Positions 13,823 through 21,828 of a stretch of 23,038 nt of DNA are shown here, in pieces. The notes under the pieces are model-generated. The model was not told the DNA's origin, searched no databases, and saw only the letters and a list, made by a program, of their open reading frames with translations. A program made the translations under genes and the position numbers. Every line of letters starts with the position of its first letter. The first letter of the stretch is position 1. The stretch lies in assembly GCA_002420005.1 (NCBI GenBank), contig DIHE01000143.1:1-23038 (forward strand), given 5' to 3'. This stretch comes from Holophagales bacterium UBA5704 (GTDB lineage Bacteria > Acidobacteriota > Thermoanaerobaculia > Multivoradales > UBA5704).

Positions 13823-16631
13823 TCCCGGCGAAGCCGGCCACCTCCCCCTCCCGCCGCCCATACCCCGTCGCCGCCACCAGCTCCCCCGCCCGCGCCACAT
13901 GCCCCCGCATCGCCTCCACCTCCCCCCGCTCCCGGCACAACCGTGCCCACTCCAGGTGCGCATCGGACTCGTGAAGCCGCATCCCCCCGCGCTCGGCAAT
14001 CTCCAACGCCTCAGCCAAGTCCGCCTCGGCACCGGGGAAGTCGCACTGAACCCGCCGCAGGACCGCACGGGCCAGGAGGCCACGGGGCAGGACATCCTCC
14101 TGCCCGGCTCGCCGCAAGCCGGCCACCGCCCGGTCCAGGTGCTCGGCGGCTTGGGCGAGCGCGGCGGTACGGTCCTCCCCGGGAGCCGCCGGCTCAGCGG
14201 CCGTCATGGCCAAACCGAGGTGGGCGCGGCCCAGGCTGAGGTGGTCGAGGGCGATGTCGAGGAGGCCTAAGAACTTCTCCGCCAACTTCAGCGTCTGCGT
14301 CGCCCGCTCCACCACCTCCCGGCAGGCCTGCCGGAACCGCTCCGCCGACTCCGCCTCCGCACGGCCCAGTAGCAGATCGCAGTACTGAAAACCCGGGAGC
14401 GAGTAGAGCCGGGGGTACTGCGGCTGCCGCTCTGCCTGCATCGCCTCGGCCTCGCGGAAGGCCGCCGCGCTCTCCTCCCACCGGCCCGCCTGGTGCAGGG
14501 TGTCGGCCCATATCGACCGGTTGCCCATCCGCCAAAAGGCATCGCCGCTGCGGTCGGCCAGCTCGACGCTCTGTTCGCCGAACGCCACGGCGCGCGCCAC
14601 GTCCCCCAGGGTCAGGGTCAGCTCGCTGAGGTTGCTGGCGCCGCGCGCGGAATTCTCCCAATCCTCCTTGGCGCTGGCGGCCTCCAGCCCCGCCTGCATC
14701 GGCTCGACCGCCTCCGCCAAGCGGCCCAGGGCGCGCAGGACGAAGGCGGCCTCGTTCAGGAAGAACGCCTGATCCGCCGCGGTGAGGCGAGCAGAGGGCT
14801 GAGACCAGGGGCGATCGAAGAAGCCCGCCAGCGCCGTCAGCTCCGAGCCGAAGGCCCCGAGCTTCCTCCAACTGTATGCCTCCTTCCCCCGCCGAATCCG
14901 CCGCAAGAAGACCTCGACCATCGCCTCCTGCTGCCGCCCCGCCCGGCAGCCGTGGACGATGGCGGCGTAGAGGGGTTGCATCTCCTCCAGGGTGCCGGGG
15001 AGATCCGGCGCCGACTGGCGCAGGTGGTCGTAGAGGCGGCGGTTGCCTTCCTGCCAGGCGGCGGGGCGGTGGCTTTCGAGATCTTCCGCGAAGCAGGCGC
15101 GCACCAGCGGGTGGGCGTCGAGGGTCTCCGCCTCCCCCCCATCCGCAGCCGCCAGCAGGCTGTGCTCCCGCAGCGTGGCCACGGCGAGCCGCCAGTCTTC
15201 CTCCGACAGATCCACCAGCGGTTCCGTGAGCCCCGGAATCGGTGGCGCGGCGCGCAGGGCTTTCAAGGCAGCGGCCGACGCGGGCCGGTCGAACAGCCCG
15301 AGAAGGCGGAGGATCGCCAGCTCCGGACCCTCCCCCAACCAGCGCGCATAGGCGGCGATCACCCGGAAGGCGTGGCCCCCCTGGGTCTCATCCGCCCGGT
15401 GCAGGTCGATCTCGCCCCGCTTGCGCACATCACCGCCATGGGCGCGGCGCAGGAAATTGCCGAGGAGGGTCAGGGTGAGGGCGTGCCGCTGGAACTCCTC
15501 CGCCGTCGCGGTCATCTCCTTCGCGCTTCCATCCACGCCGAGCTTCCGGAGGAGCGCCACTGCCGCGTCGACCTCCAGTTCCTCCAGAGAGATCTGGGGC
15601 GCCGTGGTCGGGGAACCGGCGAGGTCGGCGATGCGTTCGCGGGTGGTGACCACGCAGAGGCCCGGATTGCCTGCGGCGAGCCCCTTCAAGAGCGCGGCGA
15701 GGCCGGGGTCCTTGAGCCGCCCCGCAACCTCCGGCCGCCCCGGCGGGTATTGCAGGGGCTCGATGCCGTCGAGGATGAGGAGGCTCCGTTCTTTCCTTAA
15801 CAGAACGGCGAGCCGGGCGCCGCGGTCGTGCAGCGAGCCGGCTTTGGGGTCGGGGTCTCCGAAGAAGCGCAGGGCGTGGTCGATGAACGGCTCGGCGGAG
15901 GTGGTGCGGTCCTCGGAGCCCTGGCTGTAGAACGACCAGTCGAGCACCCGCGTGGCGCCGCGCCAGTTGTCCGCTGCCATCCGGTCCAGCCAGCGGGCCA
16001 CCAGGGCGGACTTGCCGACGCCTCCGAAGGCGACGAGGGTGAGGACGTGGGTGCGCGGGTCCTCCCAGGCGGCGTCGAGGCGGGCGAGCTCGGAGTCGCG
16101 GCCGAAGAGGTAGGGGCCGGGGATGGGGAGGCGGTTGAGGTCGAGGTGCGGGGCCGCCGAGAATCCGTGGGCCGTACGGGCGGCGGCGAGAAGGTCCGCG
16201 ATCTCCTCGGCGAGGGTGGAGAGATCCTTCTGGATCTGGACCGGGCTCCCCTCGGCCAGCGGCCGGCCGTCTTTCGGGCGGCTTTGGATCTCCGCCAACC
16301 ACGCAACCCGCCGCCAGGGGCAGGGCTGAACGATCAGCGGGATGATCCGGACCCCCTCCTGCGCCCGGCGTTGGAGGAGGCGGGGCACCTCCGTGCCACG
16401 GATGAAGTCCGAGATCAGGAAGTCGGCCGAGATGAGCAGCACGGCCACCCGGGCCTCCTCCAAAGCCGCTGCGATCTCACCGCGCCAGCCATCCCCCGCG
16501 GCGATCTGCCGGTCCTCCCAGAGCCCGAAGGCACCTTCCAGCTCCAGGACGCGCAACTGGCGGACGAGCTGGTCCTTCCAGGACTCGTCCTTGTGGCTGT
16601 AGCTGATGAAGACGGTCGGGCCGTTGGTCAT
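13809..16631 (-). CDS. TIR-domain STAND NTPase with C-terminal TPR-like repeats (immune-type sensor)
   Basis: 940 residues. TIR domain at about 5-150: TVFISYSHKDESW (6-18), LWEDRQIAAGDGW (38-49), VAVLLISADFLISDFIRGTEV (62-82); Glu81 aligns by position with the catalytic glutamate of NAD-cleaving TIR domains. A STAND ATPase follows: FGRDSEL (176-182), P-loop AFGGVGKSAL with Lys207/Ser208, the family marker DWSFYSQGSED (231-241), Walker B SLLILDG with Asp288, and sensor-like VVTTRER (327-333). The C-terminal third (about 620-930) consists of TPR-like helical pairs, the likely ligand-sensing part. The family as a whole includes anti-phage proteins that degrade NAD+ on sensing infection; the trigger here is unknown. 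The start is taken at the ATG just before the TIR domain; an upstream in-frame ATG (16694) would add 21 unrelated residues and bypass a good -10 box. The C-terminus is encoded by repeat copy B. Confidence 0.9.
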   Translation of the reverse strand: MTNGPTVFISYSHKDESWKDQLVRQLRVLELEGAFGLWEDRQIAAGDGWRGEIAAALEEARVAVLLISADFLISDFIRGTEVPRLLQRRAQEGVRIIPLIVQPCPWRRVAWLAEIQSRPKDGRPLAEGSPVQIQKDLSTLAEEIADLLAAARTAHGFSAAPHLDLNRLPIPGPYLFGRDSELARLDAAWEDPRTHVLTLVAFGGVGKSALVARWLDRMAADNWRGATRVLDWSFYSQGSEDRTTSAEPFIDHALRFFGDPDPKAGSLHDRGARLAVLLRKERSLLILDGIEPLQYPPGRPEVAGRLKDPGLAALLKGLAAGNPGLCVVTTRERIADLAGSPTTAPQISLEELEVDAAVALLRKLGVDGSAKEMTATAEEFQRHALTLTLLGNFLRRAHGGDVRKRGEIDLHRADETQGGHAFRVIAAYARWLGEGPELAILRLLGLFDRPASAAALKALRAAPPIPGLTEPLVDLSEEDWRLAVATLREHSLLAAADGGEAETLDAHPLVRACFAEDLESHRPAAWQEGNRRLYDHLRQSAPDLPGTLEEMQPLYAAIVHGCRAGRQQEAMVEVFLRRIRRGKEAYSWRKLGAFGSELTALAGFFDRPWSQPSARLTAADQAFFLNEAAFVLRALGRLAEAVEPMQAGLEAASAKEDWENSARGASNLSELTLTLGDVARAVAFGEQSVELADRSGDAFWRMGNRSIWADTLHQAGRWEESAAAFREAEAMQAERQPQYPRLYSLPGFQYCDLLLGRAEAESAERFRQACREVVERATQTLKLAEKFLGLLDIALDHLSLGRAHLGLAMTAAEPAAPGEDRTAALAQAAEHLDRAVAGLRRAGQEDVLPRGLLARAVLRRVQCDFPGAEADLAEALEIAERGGMRLHESDAHLEWARLCRERGEVEAMRGHVARAGELVAATGYGRREGEVAGFAGTLTP

Positions 16632-16654
16632 GGGGTGTTCCGGGAGACACGAAG

Positions 16655-16660
16655 ATTGTA
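16655..16660 (-). promoter_or_regulatory. Probable -10 box of the TIR-STAND gene
   Basis: TACAAT on the minus strand, 23 nt before the ATG at 16631, would give a leader of about 17 nt. No clear -35 box. The same hexamer stands before thrA on the other strand, so it may be the usual -10 form in this genome. Confidence 0.45.
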
Positions 16661-16673
16661 GCGGAGGAGGGGC

Positions 16674-16724
16674 CGGGCCTGCGGCCCGTTTCACTTGAAT
16701 GCCGGCGAGACGCCGGCGCTCCCA
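16674..16724. repeat. Two hairpins, the second of the widespread AGETPAL-type intergenic repeat
   Basis: First hairpin: CGGGCC (16674-16679), TGC, GGCCCG (16683-16688). Second: TGAAT, then GCCGGCG (16701-16707), AGA, CGCCGGC (16711-16717), then GCTCCCAGG. The second translates as NAGETPALPG in one direction and AGVSPAF in the other, a well-known repeat signature in many large bacterial genomes from memory. The pair sits between the divergent promoters of the TIR-STAND gene and thrA. Confidence 0.6.
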
Positions 16725-16808
16725 GGGGGCGTGGGCGGCACCTCCTGGGGCTTCGCCGCACGGTGCGGCGTCTTCGGACGGTGGCGGCCCTCTCTTTCCC
16801 TCTCTCCG
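16721..16808 (-). repeat. Degenerate copy D of the dispersed hairpin repeat
   Basis: Begins with the 13-mer CCCAGGGGGCGTG also found at 5087-5099, followed by a GGCAC and a GGGGC block, then GGACGGTGGCGGCCCTCT, which parallels the GGGCGGTGGCGCCCCCTCT of copy E. The stem itself has decayed, and the order of matching blocks is the main support. Confidence 0.4.
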
Positions 16809-16837
16809 CGCCCTCTTCCCGATCCCACACGCAGGAG

Positions 16838-16843
16838 TACAAT
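16838..16843 (+). promoter_or_regulatory. Probable -10 box of the thrABC operon
   Basis: TACAAT, 27 nt before the thrA ATG, placing the transcript start near 16850. No good -35 box is seen. The leader would be only about 20 nt, too short for a threonine attenuator. Confidence 0.45.
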
Positions 16844-16870
16844 ACCCGTCCCTTTGTGCGGGAGACTGTT

Positions 16871-19330
16871 ATGCAAGTCATGAAATTCGGTGGAACCTCG
16901 GTGGGTGGCGCGGAGCGCATGCGGGGGGTGGTGCGTCTCGTGGGGGCCGCTCTCGCCACGAACCGCGTGCTGGTGGTGGCCTCAGCCGTCGCCGGGGTCA
17001 CCAATCTGCTCGTCGAAGGGGCGGGTGCCGCTGCGGAACGCGGGGAGACGGCGGCGGCCGGGCGGTTCCGCTCCCTCCATGCGACGATCTTTGCGGAGCT
17101 GGCCGACGATCTCGTGCCGGTGATCCGCGAGGGCGTCGGAGCGGCTCTGGAGGAGCTGGCGTCGGAGCTCGACAACCTGCTCCAGGGCGTCGCCTTGCTG
17201 CGCGAGTGCTCCCCCTCCGTGCTCGCCCACGTGTCCGGGCTCGGCGAACGGGCGTCATGCGCGATCCTCTCCGGATTGTTCCGCTCCGCCGGCTGGCCGG
17301 TGGTCGATCTCGATGCGCGGCAGGTGCTCCTCTGCACGGGCAATCCTCTCGAAGCGACGCCGCAGCCGGCGGAGATCCGCGCACGGTTCGCGCCGTTCCG
17401 GGAAGGCACGGCGCCGCTCGCCCTCCTCCCCGGCTTCTTCGGCGGCGACAAGCGGGGCAAGACGCTCTCGCTCGGCCGCGGCGGCTCCGACTACTCGGCG
17501 GCGCTCGCGGCGGCGGCGGTCGATGCGGACCTGCTGGAGATCTGGACGGATGTCGACGGCGTCTACACCGCCGATCCGCGCGTGGTCCCCGAGGCGCTGC
17601 CGGTGCCGGAGATGAGCTTCGAGGAGGCCATGGAGCTTTCCCACTTCGGCGCCAAGGTGCTCCATCCGAAGACCATCGCACCGGCCCGCGAGCAGGGCAT
17701 TCCGGTGCGGGTGTGCGACACCTTCCATCCGGAAAAGCCCGGCACATTCATCCGCGCCAAGGCGGCGGCCCCTCCCCACGCGGTGCGCGGCCTCTCCTAC
17801 CTCGCCGATCTCGCCCTTCTGAACGTCACCGGCCCGGGGATGCCCGGCGTGCCCGGCGTCGCCGCGCGCGTCTTCGGAACATTGGCGACCCAGGACATCT
17901 CCGTGGTGCTGATCAGCCAGGCCTCCTCCGAGTGCGCCATCTCGTTCTGCGTGCGCGAGCGCGACGCCGAAGCGGCCGTCGAGGCCCTGCACCGCACGTT
18001 CGAGCCCGAGATCGCCGCCGGCCGGGTCGATGCGGTCGAGATCCGCCGCGGCCTCGCCGCCCTCTCCGTGGTGGGAGACGGCCTGCACGAGAGGATCGGC
18101 GCCGCCGGCACCTTCTTCGGCGCGCTGGGCGCCGTGCAGGCGAACGTCGTGGCGATCGCGCAAGGGTCGAGCGAGCGCACCATCTCGGCGGTCATCGCCA
18201 CGGCGGATGCGAAGCGGGCTCTGCACCACGTGCACCACCGCTTTTTCGAGACCCCCGAGGTGCTGGAGATCTACCTGCTCGGCGTCGGCACCGTCGGCCG
18301 CCAGCTTCTGGTGCAGATGGAACGCCAGGACGAGGATCTGCGCCGCCGCAACCTGCGCCTGCAGATCTGCGGCGTCACCGGCTCCAAGCGGATGCTCCTG
18401 GCGCCCGAGGGCATCCCGCCCGGCCGCGCCCTGGAGATGCTGGCGCACGACGAGGGCGTCGAGCCGACCGACCTCGACCGCCTCACCGGCCTCCTGCGCA
18501 GCCGCCGGCCCACCCAGCCGGTGCTGGTGGACTGCACCTCCTCCGATGCGCTGGCCGCCGCCTACCCGCGGCTCCTGGAGGCCGGATTCCACCTGGTGAC
18601 GGCGAGCAAAAAGGCGAACAGCGGCTCCCTGGAGCTCTACCGCGCCGTGCGCGCCGCCGCCGGGCGCCACCATCGCCGTTTCTTTTATGAGACCAACGTC
18701 GGCGCCGGGCTTCCGGTGATCGACACGGTGCGCAACCTCCTGGCAGGTGGCGACCGGCTGGTCCGCTTCGAAGGCATCCTCTCCGGCTCGCTCTCCTTCA
18801 TCTTCGGCCTGCTGGAGGACGGCAGGCCCTTCAGTGAGGCGGTGCGCATCGCCCGCGAGCGGGGGTTCACCGAGCCCGATCCCCGCGACGACCTGTCGGG
18901 GATGGACGTGGCGCGTAAGGTGCTGATCCTGCAACGGGAATTTGGCGGCCGGGCCGAGCCGGCGGACTGGATCCTGGAGAGCGCGCTGCCCCCCGGGTTC
19001 GACGCCTCCGGCGACGTCGACTCCTTCCTCGCCCGCCTGCCGGAGGCCGATGCCTGGTACGCCGCCCGCGTTGAGGAGCTGCGCGCGCGCGGTGAGGTGC
19101 TGCGCTTCACCGGCTCGATCGAGGACGGCGTCTGCCGCGCCGGCCTCAAGGCGGTGGGCGCCGAGAATCCCCTGCGGGGCATCCGCGGCGGCGGCAACGC
19201 CTTCAGCTTCCTGACCGCGCATTACCAACCGCTGCCCCTGGTCGTCCAGGGCTACGGCGCCGGCCCGGAGGTCACCGCGGCCGGGGTGTTGGCGGACATC
19301 CTGAAGATCGCCACGCGGGGGGGCCTGTGA
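16871..19330 (+). CDS. thrA: Bifunctional aspartate kinase / homoserine dehydrogenase
   Basis: 819 residues, almost exactly the length of E. coli ThrA. It catalyses the first (L-aspartate to aspartyl phosphate) and third (aspartate semialdehyde to homoserine) steps of threonine synthesis in the cytoplasm. Kinase part: KFGGTSVG (5-12), SGLGERASCAIL (122-133), GRGGSDYSA (202-210), WTDVDGVYTADPR (225-237). Two ACT-type regulatory segments: QDISVVLISQASSECAISF (341-359) and QANVVAIAQGSSERTISAV (423-441), the usual sites for threonine feedback. Dehydrogenase part: NAD(P) motif GVGTVG (471-476), ASKKAN (578-583), YETNVGAGLPVIDT (607-619), GILSGSLSFIF (635-645), EPDPRDDLSGMDVARK (668-683) and the closing GYGAGPEVTAAGV (794-806). 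The ATG has GGGAG 6 nt upstream. It overlaps thrB by 4 bp. Confidence 0.97.
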   Translation: MQVMKFGGTSVGGAERMRGVVRLVGAALATNRVLVVASAVAGVTNLLVEGAGAAAERGETAAAGRFRSLHATIFAELADDLVPVIREGVGAALEELASELDNLLQGVALLRECSPSVLAHVSGLGERASCAILSGLFRSAGWPVVDLDARQVLLCTGNPLEATPQPAEIRARFAPFREGTAPLALLPGFFGGDKRGKTLSLGRGGSDYSAALAAAAVDADLLEIWTDVDGVYTADPRVVPEALPVPEMSFEEAMELSHFGAKVLHPKTIAPAREQGIPVRVCDTFHPEKPGTFIRAKAAAPPHAVRGLSYLADLALLNVTGPGMPGVPGVAARVFGTLATQDISVVLISQASSECAISFCVRERDAEAAVEALHRTFEPEIAAGRVDAVEIRRGLAALSVVGDGLHERIGAAGTFFGALGAVQANVVAIAQGSSERTISAVIATADAKRALHHVHHRFFETPEVLEIYLLGVGTVGRQLLVQMERQDEDLRRRNLRLQICGVTGSKRMLLAPEGIPPGRALEMLAHDEGVEPTDLDRLTGLLRSRRPTQPVLVDCTSSDALAAAYPRLLEAGFHLVTASKKANSGSLELYRAVRAAAGRHHRRFFYETNVGAGLPVIDTVRNLLAGGDRLVRFEGILSGSLSFIFGLLEDGRPFSEAVRIARERGFTEPDPRDDLSGMDVARKVLILQREFGGRAEPADWILESALPPGFDASGDVDSFLARLPEADAWYAARVEELRARGEVLRFTGSIEDGVCRAGLKAVGAENPLRGIRGGGNAFSFLTAHYQPLPLVVQGYGAGPEVTAAGVLADILKIATRGGL

Positions 19331-20268
19331 GGCGGCTCACGGCGTTCGCTCCGGCCGGCATCGGCAACTTCGCCGCCGGCTTCGACGTGCTCGGCGCCGC
19401 CGTGGCGCCGGAGGACGGCAGCTTGTGGGGCGACCGCCTGGAGATCTGCGAGGCGGCGGAGACCCGCCTCACCTGCACCGGGCCGTACGCCCACCGGCTG
19501 CCGGACAACCCGGCGGACAACCTGGTGCTGCGCACGCGCGATCTGTTCGAGGAAGCCACCGGCCGGCCGCTGCCCCCGCTCGCCTTCACCCTGACCAAAG
19601 GATTGCCGGTGTGCAGCGGCCTCGGCTCCAGCGCGGCGAGCGTGGCGGCCACGGCACGGGCGCTCAATGCCTGGTGTGACGATCCGCTCTCCCCCGCCGA
19701 CCTGCTCGCCGTCGCCGGCTGCGCCGAGAGCCTCGCCTCCGGTGCCCTGCATCTCGACAACGTGGCCCCCTGCCTGCTGGGAGGCCTGCTGCTGATCGCC
19801 CCGCAAGGACCGCCGCGCGCCCTCCCCTTTCCCGCCGACCTCCGCATCGTGGTGGCGAGCCCGGAGCTGGAGCTGGCGACTCGCAAGGCGCGCCAGGTGC
19901 TGCCGAAACACGTGCCCCTCCACCTCGCCGTGGAGCACGCGCAGAATCTCGCCGCGTTCGTCCTCGCGCTTCAGGCGGACGACGAGGCGCTCCTCGCCAC
20001 AACCCTCCGCGATCTGGTCGCCGAGCCCTGGCGGGCGGGTCTGGTGCCGGGATTCCGCGAAGCGCAGCGGGGCGCCCTGGACGCCGGCGCCCTCGGCGCC
20101 AGCCTGTCCGGCGCCGGCCCCGGAGTGTTCGCGGTGGCGCGGCAGGAAAAAGCACCGGCGGTCGCCGCCGCCTTGGAAGCGGGATTTCTCAGCACCGGGG
20201 TCGCCGCGGCCGTCCGCATCTGCCGCCTGGACACCCGGGGCGCCCGCATCCTCGAAGGAGAGCCATGA
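19327..20268 (+). CDS. thrB: Homoserine kinase (GHMP family)
   Basis: 313 residues; phosphorylates homoserine to O-phosphohomoserine with ATP. Features of the GHMP kinase fold: an N-terminal substrate motif APAGIGNFAAGFDVLG (8-23), the ATP-binding loop LPVCSGLGSSAASVAA (93-108), and the C-terminal ALGASLSGAGPGVFAVA glycine-rich motif (about 256-272). The length is normal. The start is GTG within the thrA stop (GTGA), so it is translated by coupling; no strong Shine-Dalgarno is seen other than a G-run. The stop overlaps the thrC ATG (ATGA). No missing motif was noticed. Confidence 0.96.
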   Translation: MRRLTAFAPAGIGNFAAGFDVLGAAVAPEDGSLWGDRLEICEAAETRLTCTGPYAHRLPDNPADNLVLRTRDLFEEATGRPLPPLAFTLTKGLPVCSGLGSSAASVAATARALNAWCDDPLSPADLLAVAGCAESLASGALHLDNVAPCLLGGLLLIAPQGPPRALPFPADLRIVVASPELELATRKARQVLPKHVPLHLAVEHAQNLAAFVLALQADDEALLATTLRDLVAEPWRAGLVPGFREAQRGALDAGALGASLSGAGPGVFAVARQEKAPAVAAALEAGFLSTGVAAAVRICRLDTRGARILEGEP

Positions 20269-21566
20269 TCCTCACCAGCACCCGCGAGCCCCGCACCCGC
20301 GCCCGCTTCGGCGAGGCGATGACGCAGAACCTCGCCCCGGGCGGCGGCCTGTTCGTCCCCCTGGCGCTGCCGGTCTTCGACGACGTGGACGGCCTCCTGG
20401 AGCTGCCGTGGATCGAGCGCTCGACGGAGATCCTGCGCCGCTTCCTGGGCGACGAGTACAGCGAGGACGAGATCACCGCGGTCGCTCACGACGCCTTCGA
20501 TTTCCCGGTGCCGCTCGTCCAGGTGGCGGACAACGTCCACGCCCTCGAGCTGTTCCATGGCCCGTCTCTCGCCTTCAAGGACTTCGGCGCCCGCTTCCTC
20601 GCCCGCATGCTGCGCCTGGAGCGCGACCGCCGGGGTGCCGAAGGGGCGCTCACCGTGCTCACCGCCACCAGCGGCGACACCGGCGGAGCCGTGGCGCTCG
20701 CCTTCTGGCGCGTGCCCGGAACCCGCGTCGTCGTCCTCTACCCCGCGGGCCGCGTGTCCCCGGTGCAGGAGCGGCAATTCGCCTCGCTGGGCGACAACGT
20801 TCTCGCCCTGGCGGTCGACGGCACGTTCGATCATTGCCAGGCGCTCGCCAAGGCCTGCTTTCTCGACCGCGAGCTGACCGCGGCCCTCGGCCTCACCTCG
20901 GCGAACTCGATCAACATCGCACGGCTGACCGCCCAGATCCTCTACTCGTTCGAAGCGGTCTCCCTGCTGCGCCGCCGGGGCCACCGGACGGCGCCGGTCC
21001 TCGCCGTGCCGAGCGGCAACTTCGGCAACCTGTGCGCCGGCCTGTATGCCGCCAAGCTGGGTCTGCCGGTGCGCTCGTTCGTCGCCGCGACGAACGCGAA
21101 CACCACCGTCCCCGACTATCTGGAGAACGGTACCTACGAGCCCCGCCCCAGCGTGGCCACCTTGTCGAACGCCATGGACGTGGGAGATCCCAGCAACTGG
21201 GAGCGCATCGCCCATCTCTACGGCCGCGACTGGTCGGCCTTGCGCGCCGCCCTGCGCTGGGGCAGCCTCGACGACGACGAAACCCGCGCCGCCCTGCGCG
21301 CCTTGGACGCCCAGGGCTACACCGCCGATCCGCACGCCGCGGTCGCCTGGGCCGTGCTGCGACGCCGCCTTCAGAAGACCGAGACCGGCGTCTTCTTCGC
21401 CACCGCCCACCCCGCCAAGTTCCGCGAGTCCCTGGAGCCCGTCCTGGAGCGCGAGATCCCCCTCCCCCCCGCCCTCGCCGAGCTGGCCGACCGCCCCCTC
21501 CTGTCCGAGCCGATCGCGGCCGACGTCGAGGCGGTCAAGGCCCGGCTTCGCGAGCTTGCAGGCTGA
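20265..21566 (+). CDS. thrC: Threonine synthase
   Basis: 433 residues; the PLP-dependent enzyme that turns O-phosphohomoserine into threonine, last step of the pathway. Lys105 in HGPSLAFKDFGARF (98-111) is the Schiff-base lysine, at nearly the same place as in E. coli ThrC. Other family motifs are TATSGDTGGAVALAF, SANSINIARLTAQ, the PLP-phosphate region VPSGNFGNLCAGL, and TANA-type TNANTTVPDYL. The ATG overlaps the thrB stop and is preceded by GAAGGAG with proper spacing. An inverted repeat 17 nt after the stop may end the operon. Confidence 0.96.
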   Translation: MILTSTREPRTRARFGEAMTQNLAPGGGLFVPLALPVFDDVDGLLELPWIERSTEILRRFLGDEYSEDEITAVAHDAFDFPVPLVQVADNVHALELFHGPSLAFKDFGARFLARMLRLERDRRGAEGALTVLTATSGDTGGAVALAFWRVPGTRVVVLYPAGRVSPVQERQFASLGDNVLALAVDGTFDHCQALAKACFLDRELTAALGLTSANSINIARLTAQILYSFEAVSLLRRRGHRTAPVLAVPSGNFGNLCAGLYAAKLGLPVRSFVAATNANTTVPDYLENGTYEPRPSVATLSNAMDVGDPSNWERIAHLYGRDWSALRAALRWGSLDDDETRAALRALDAQGYTADPHAAVAWAVLRRRLQKTETGVFFATAHPAKFRESLEPVLEREIPLPPALAELADRPLLSEPIAADVEAVKARLRELAG

Positions 21567-21583
21567 CCTCACGCGAACGGTTC

Positions 21584-21621
21584 TTCCGCGGTACCCGCAA
21601 GATGAGGGTAAGGCCGCGGAA
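21584..21621. terminator. Inverted repeat after thrC: terminator or operator
   Basis: TTCCGCGG (21584-21591) and CCGCGGAA (21614-21621) are perfect 8-bp arms, continued inward by TACCC (21592-21596) and GGGTA (21606-21610) after a small bulge. It can form a strong hairpin following thrC. There is no T-tract, and the inner arms carry the GGGTA/TACCC motif that recurs to 21651, so an operator role is equally possible. Confidence 0.45.
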
Positions 21622-21651
21622 TGAGGGTACGAATGAGGGTACTATCTACCC
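21592..21651 (+). promoter_or_regulatory. GGGTA/TACCC operator-like array before the Fic remnant
   Basis: Five motifs lie in 60 bp: TACCC at 21592, GGGTA at 21606, 21625 and 21637, and TACCC at 21647. Two of them sit in a perfect tandem 12-bp duplication GAATGAGGGTAC (21619-21630 and 21631-21642); ATGAGGGTA occurs three times. The last pair forms GGGTA-CTATC-TACCC ending at the Fic ATG. Such spacing suggests a protein-binding site controlling the Fic gene; the binding protein is unknown. Confidence 0.5.
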
Positions 21652-21828
21652 ATGCGCTCCTTTCGCGGCGGCCGGTTGGCCGGCTCGGTCCTTCCGGTCA
21701 GCGCGGTGTGGCTGATGACGGACATCGCCGAGGCCAAGGGCCGACAGGACCTCTATGCCCGGCAGGCGCCCCAGTTCCTGGAAGCTCTGCGCCAGACGGC
21801 GCTCGTCCAGAGCGTCGAGTCTTCGAAC
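21652..21828 (+). pseudogene. Fic-family protein, N-terminal remnant interrupted at a repeat
   Basis: The frame from ATG 21652 encodes MRSFRGGRLAGSVLPVSAVW..., then LLTDIAEAKGRQ-like sequence (LMTDIAEAKGRQDLYARQAP) and ALVQSVESSN. This is the N-terminus of a widespread Fic/DOC-domain family in which ESSN is normally followed by R-IEG, the inhibitory-helix region. Here homology stops after Asn59 and the frame enters repeat copy C, then nonsense sequence opposite the next gene. The Fic core with HPFxxGNGR is absent from the window, so the protein cannot AMPylate. The upstream operator array is still present. Family assignment is from memory of the N-terminal block, hence the moderate confidence. 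Confidence 0.65.

Noticed and set aside
16632..16694. Upstream ATG adding 21 residues to the TIR-STAND protein
   Set aside because: The added residues are Pro/Ala-rich and lie across the probable -10 box and hairpin; the TIR domain begins right after the ATG at 16631.
16838..16870. Threonine leader peptide/attenuator before thrA
   Set aside because: The predicted leader is about 20 nt, with no run of Thr/Ile codons and no terminator hairpin between the -10 box and the start codon.
16695..16883. Small + strand frame beginning MNAGETPALPGG
   Set aside because: This is the translation of a widespread intergenic hairpin repeat and not a gene.
17255..19228. 657-codon minus-strand frame opposite thrA
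   Set aside because: It is antisense to an unmistakable thrA, with typical shadow composition.
21592..21651. CRISPR-like short repeats
   Set aside because: Motifs are 5-12 bp with irregular spacing and no unique spacers of constant length.
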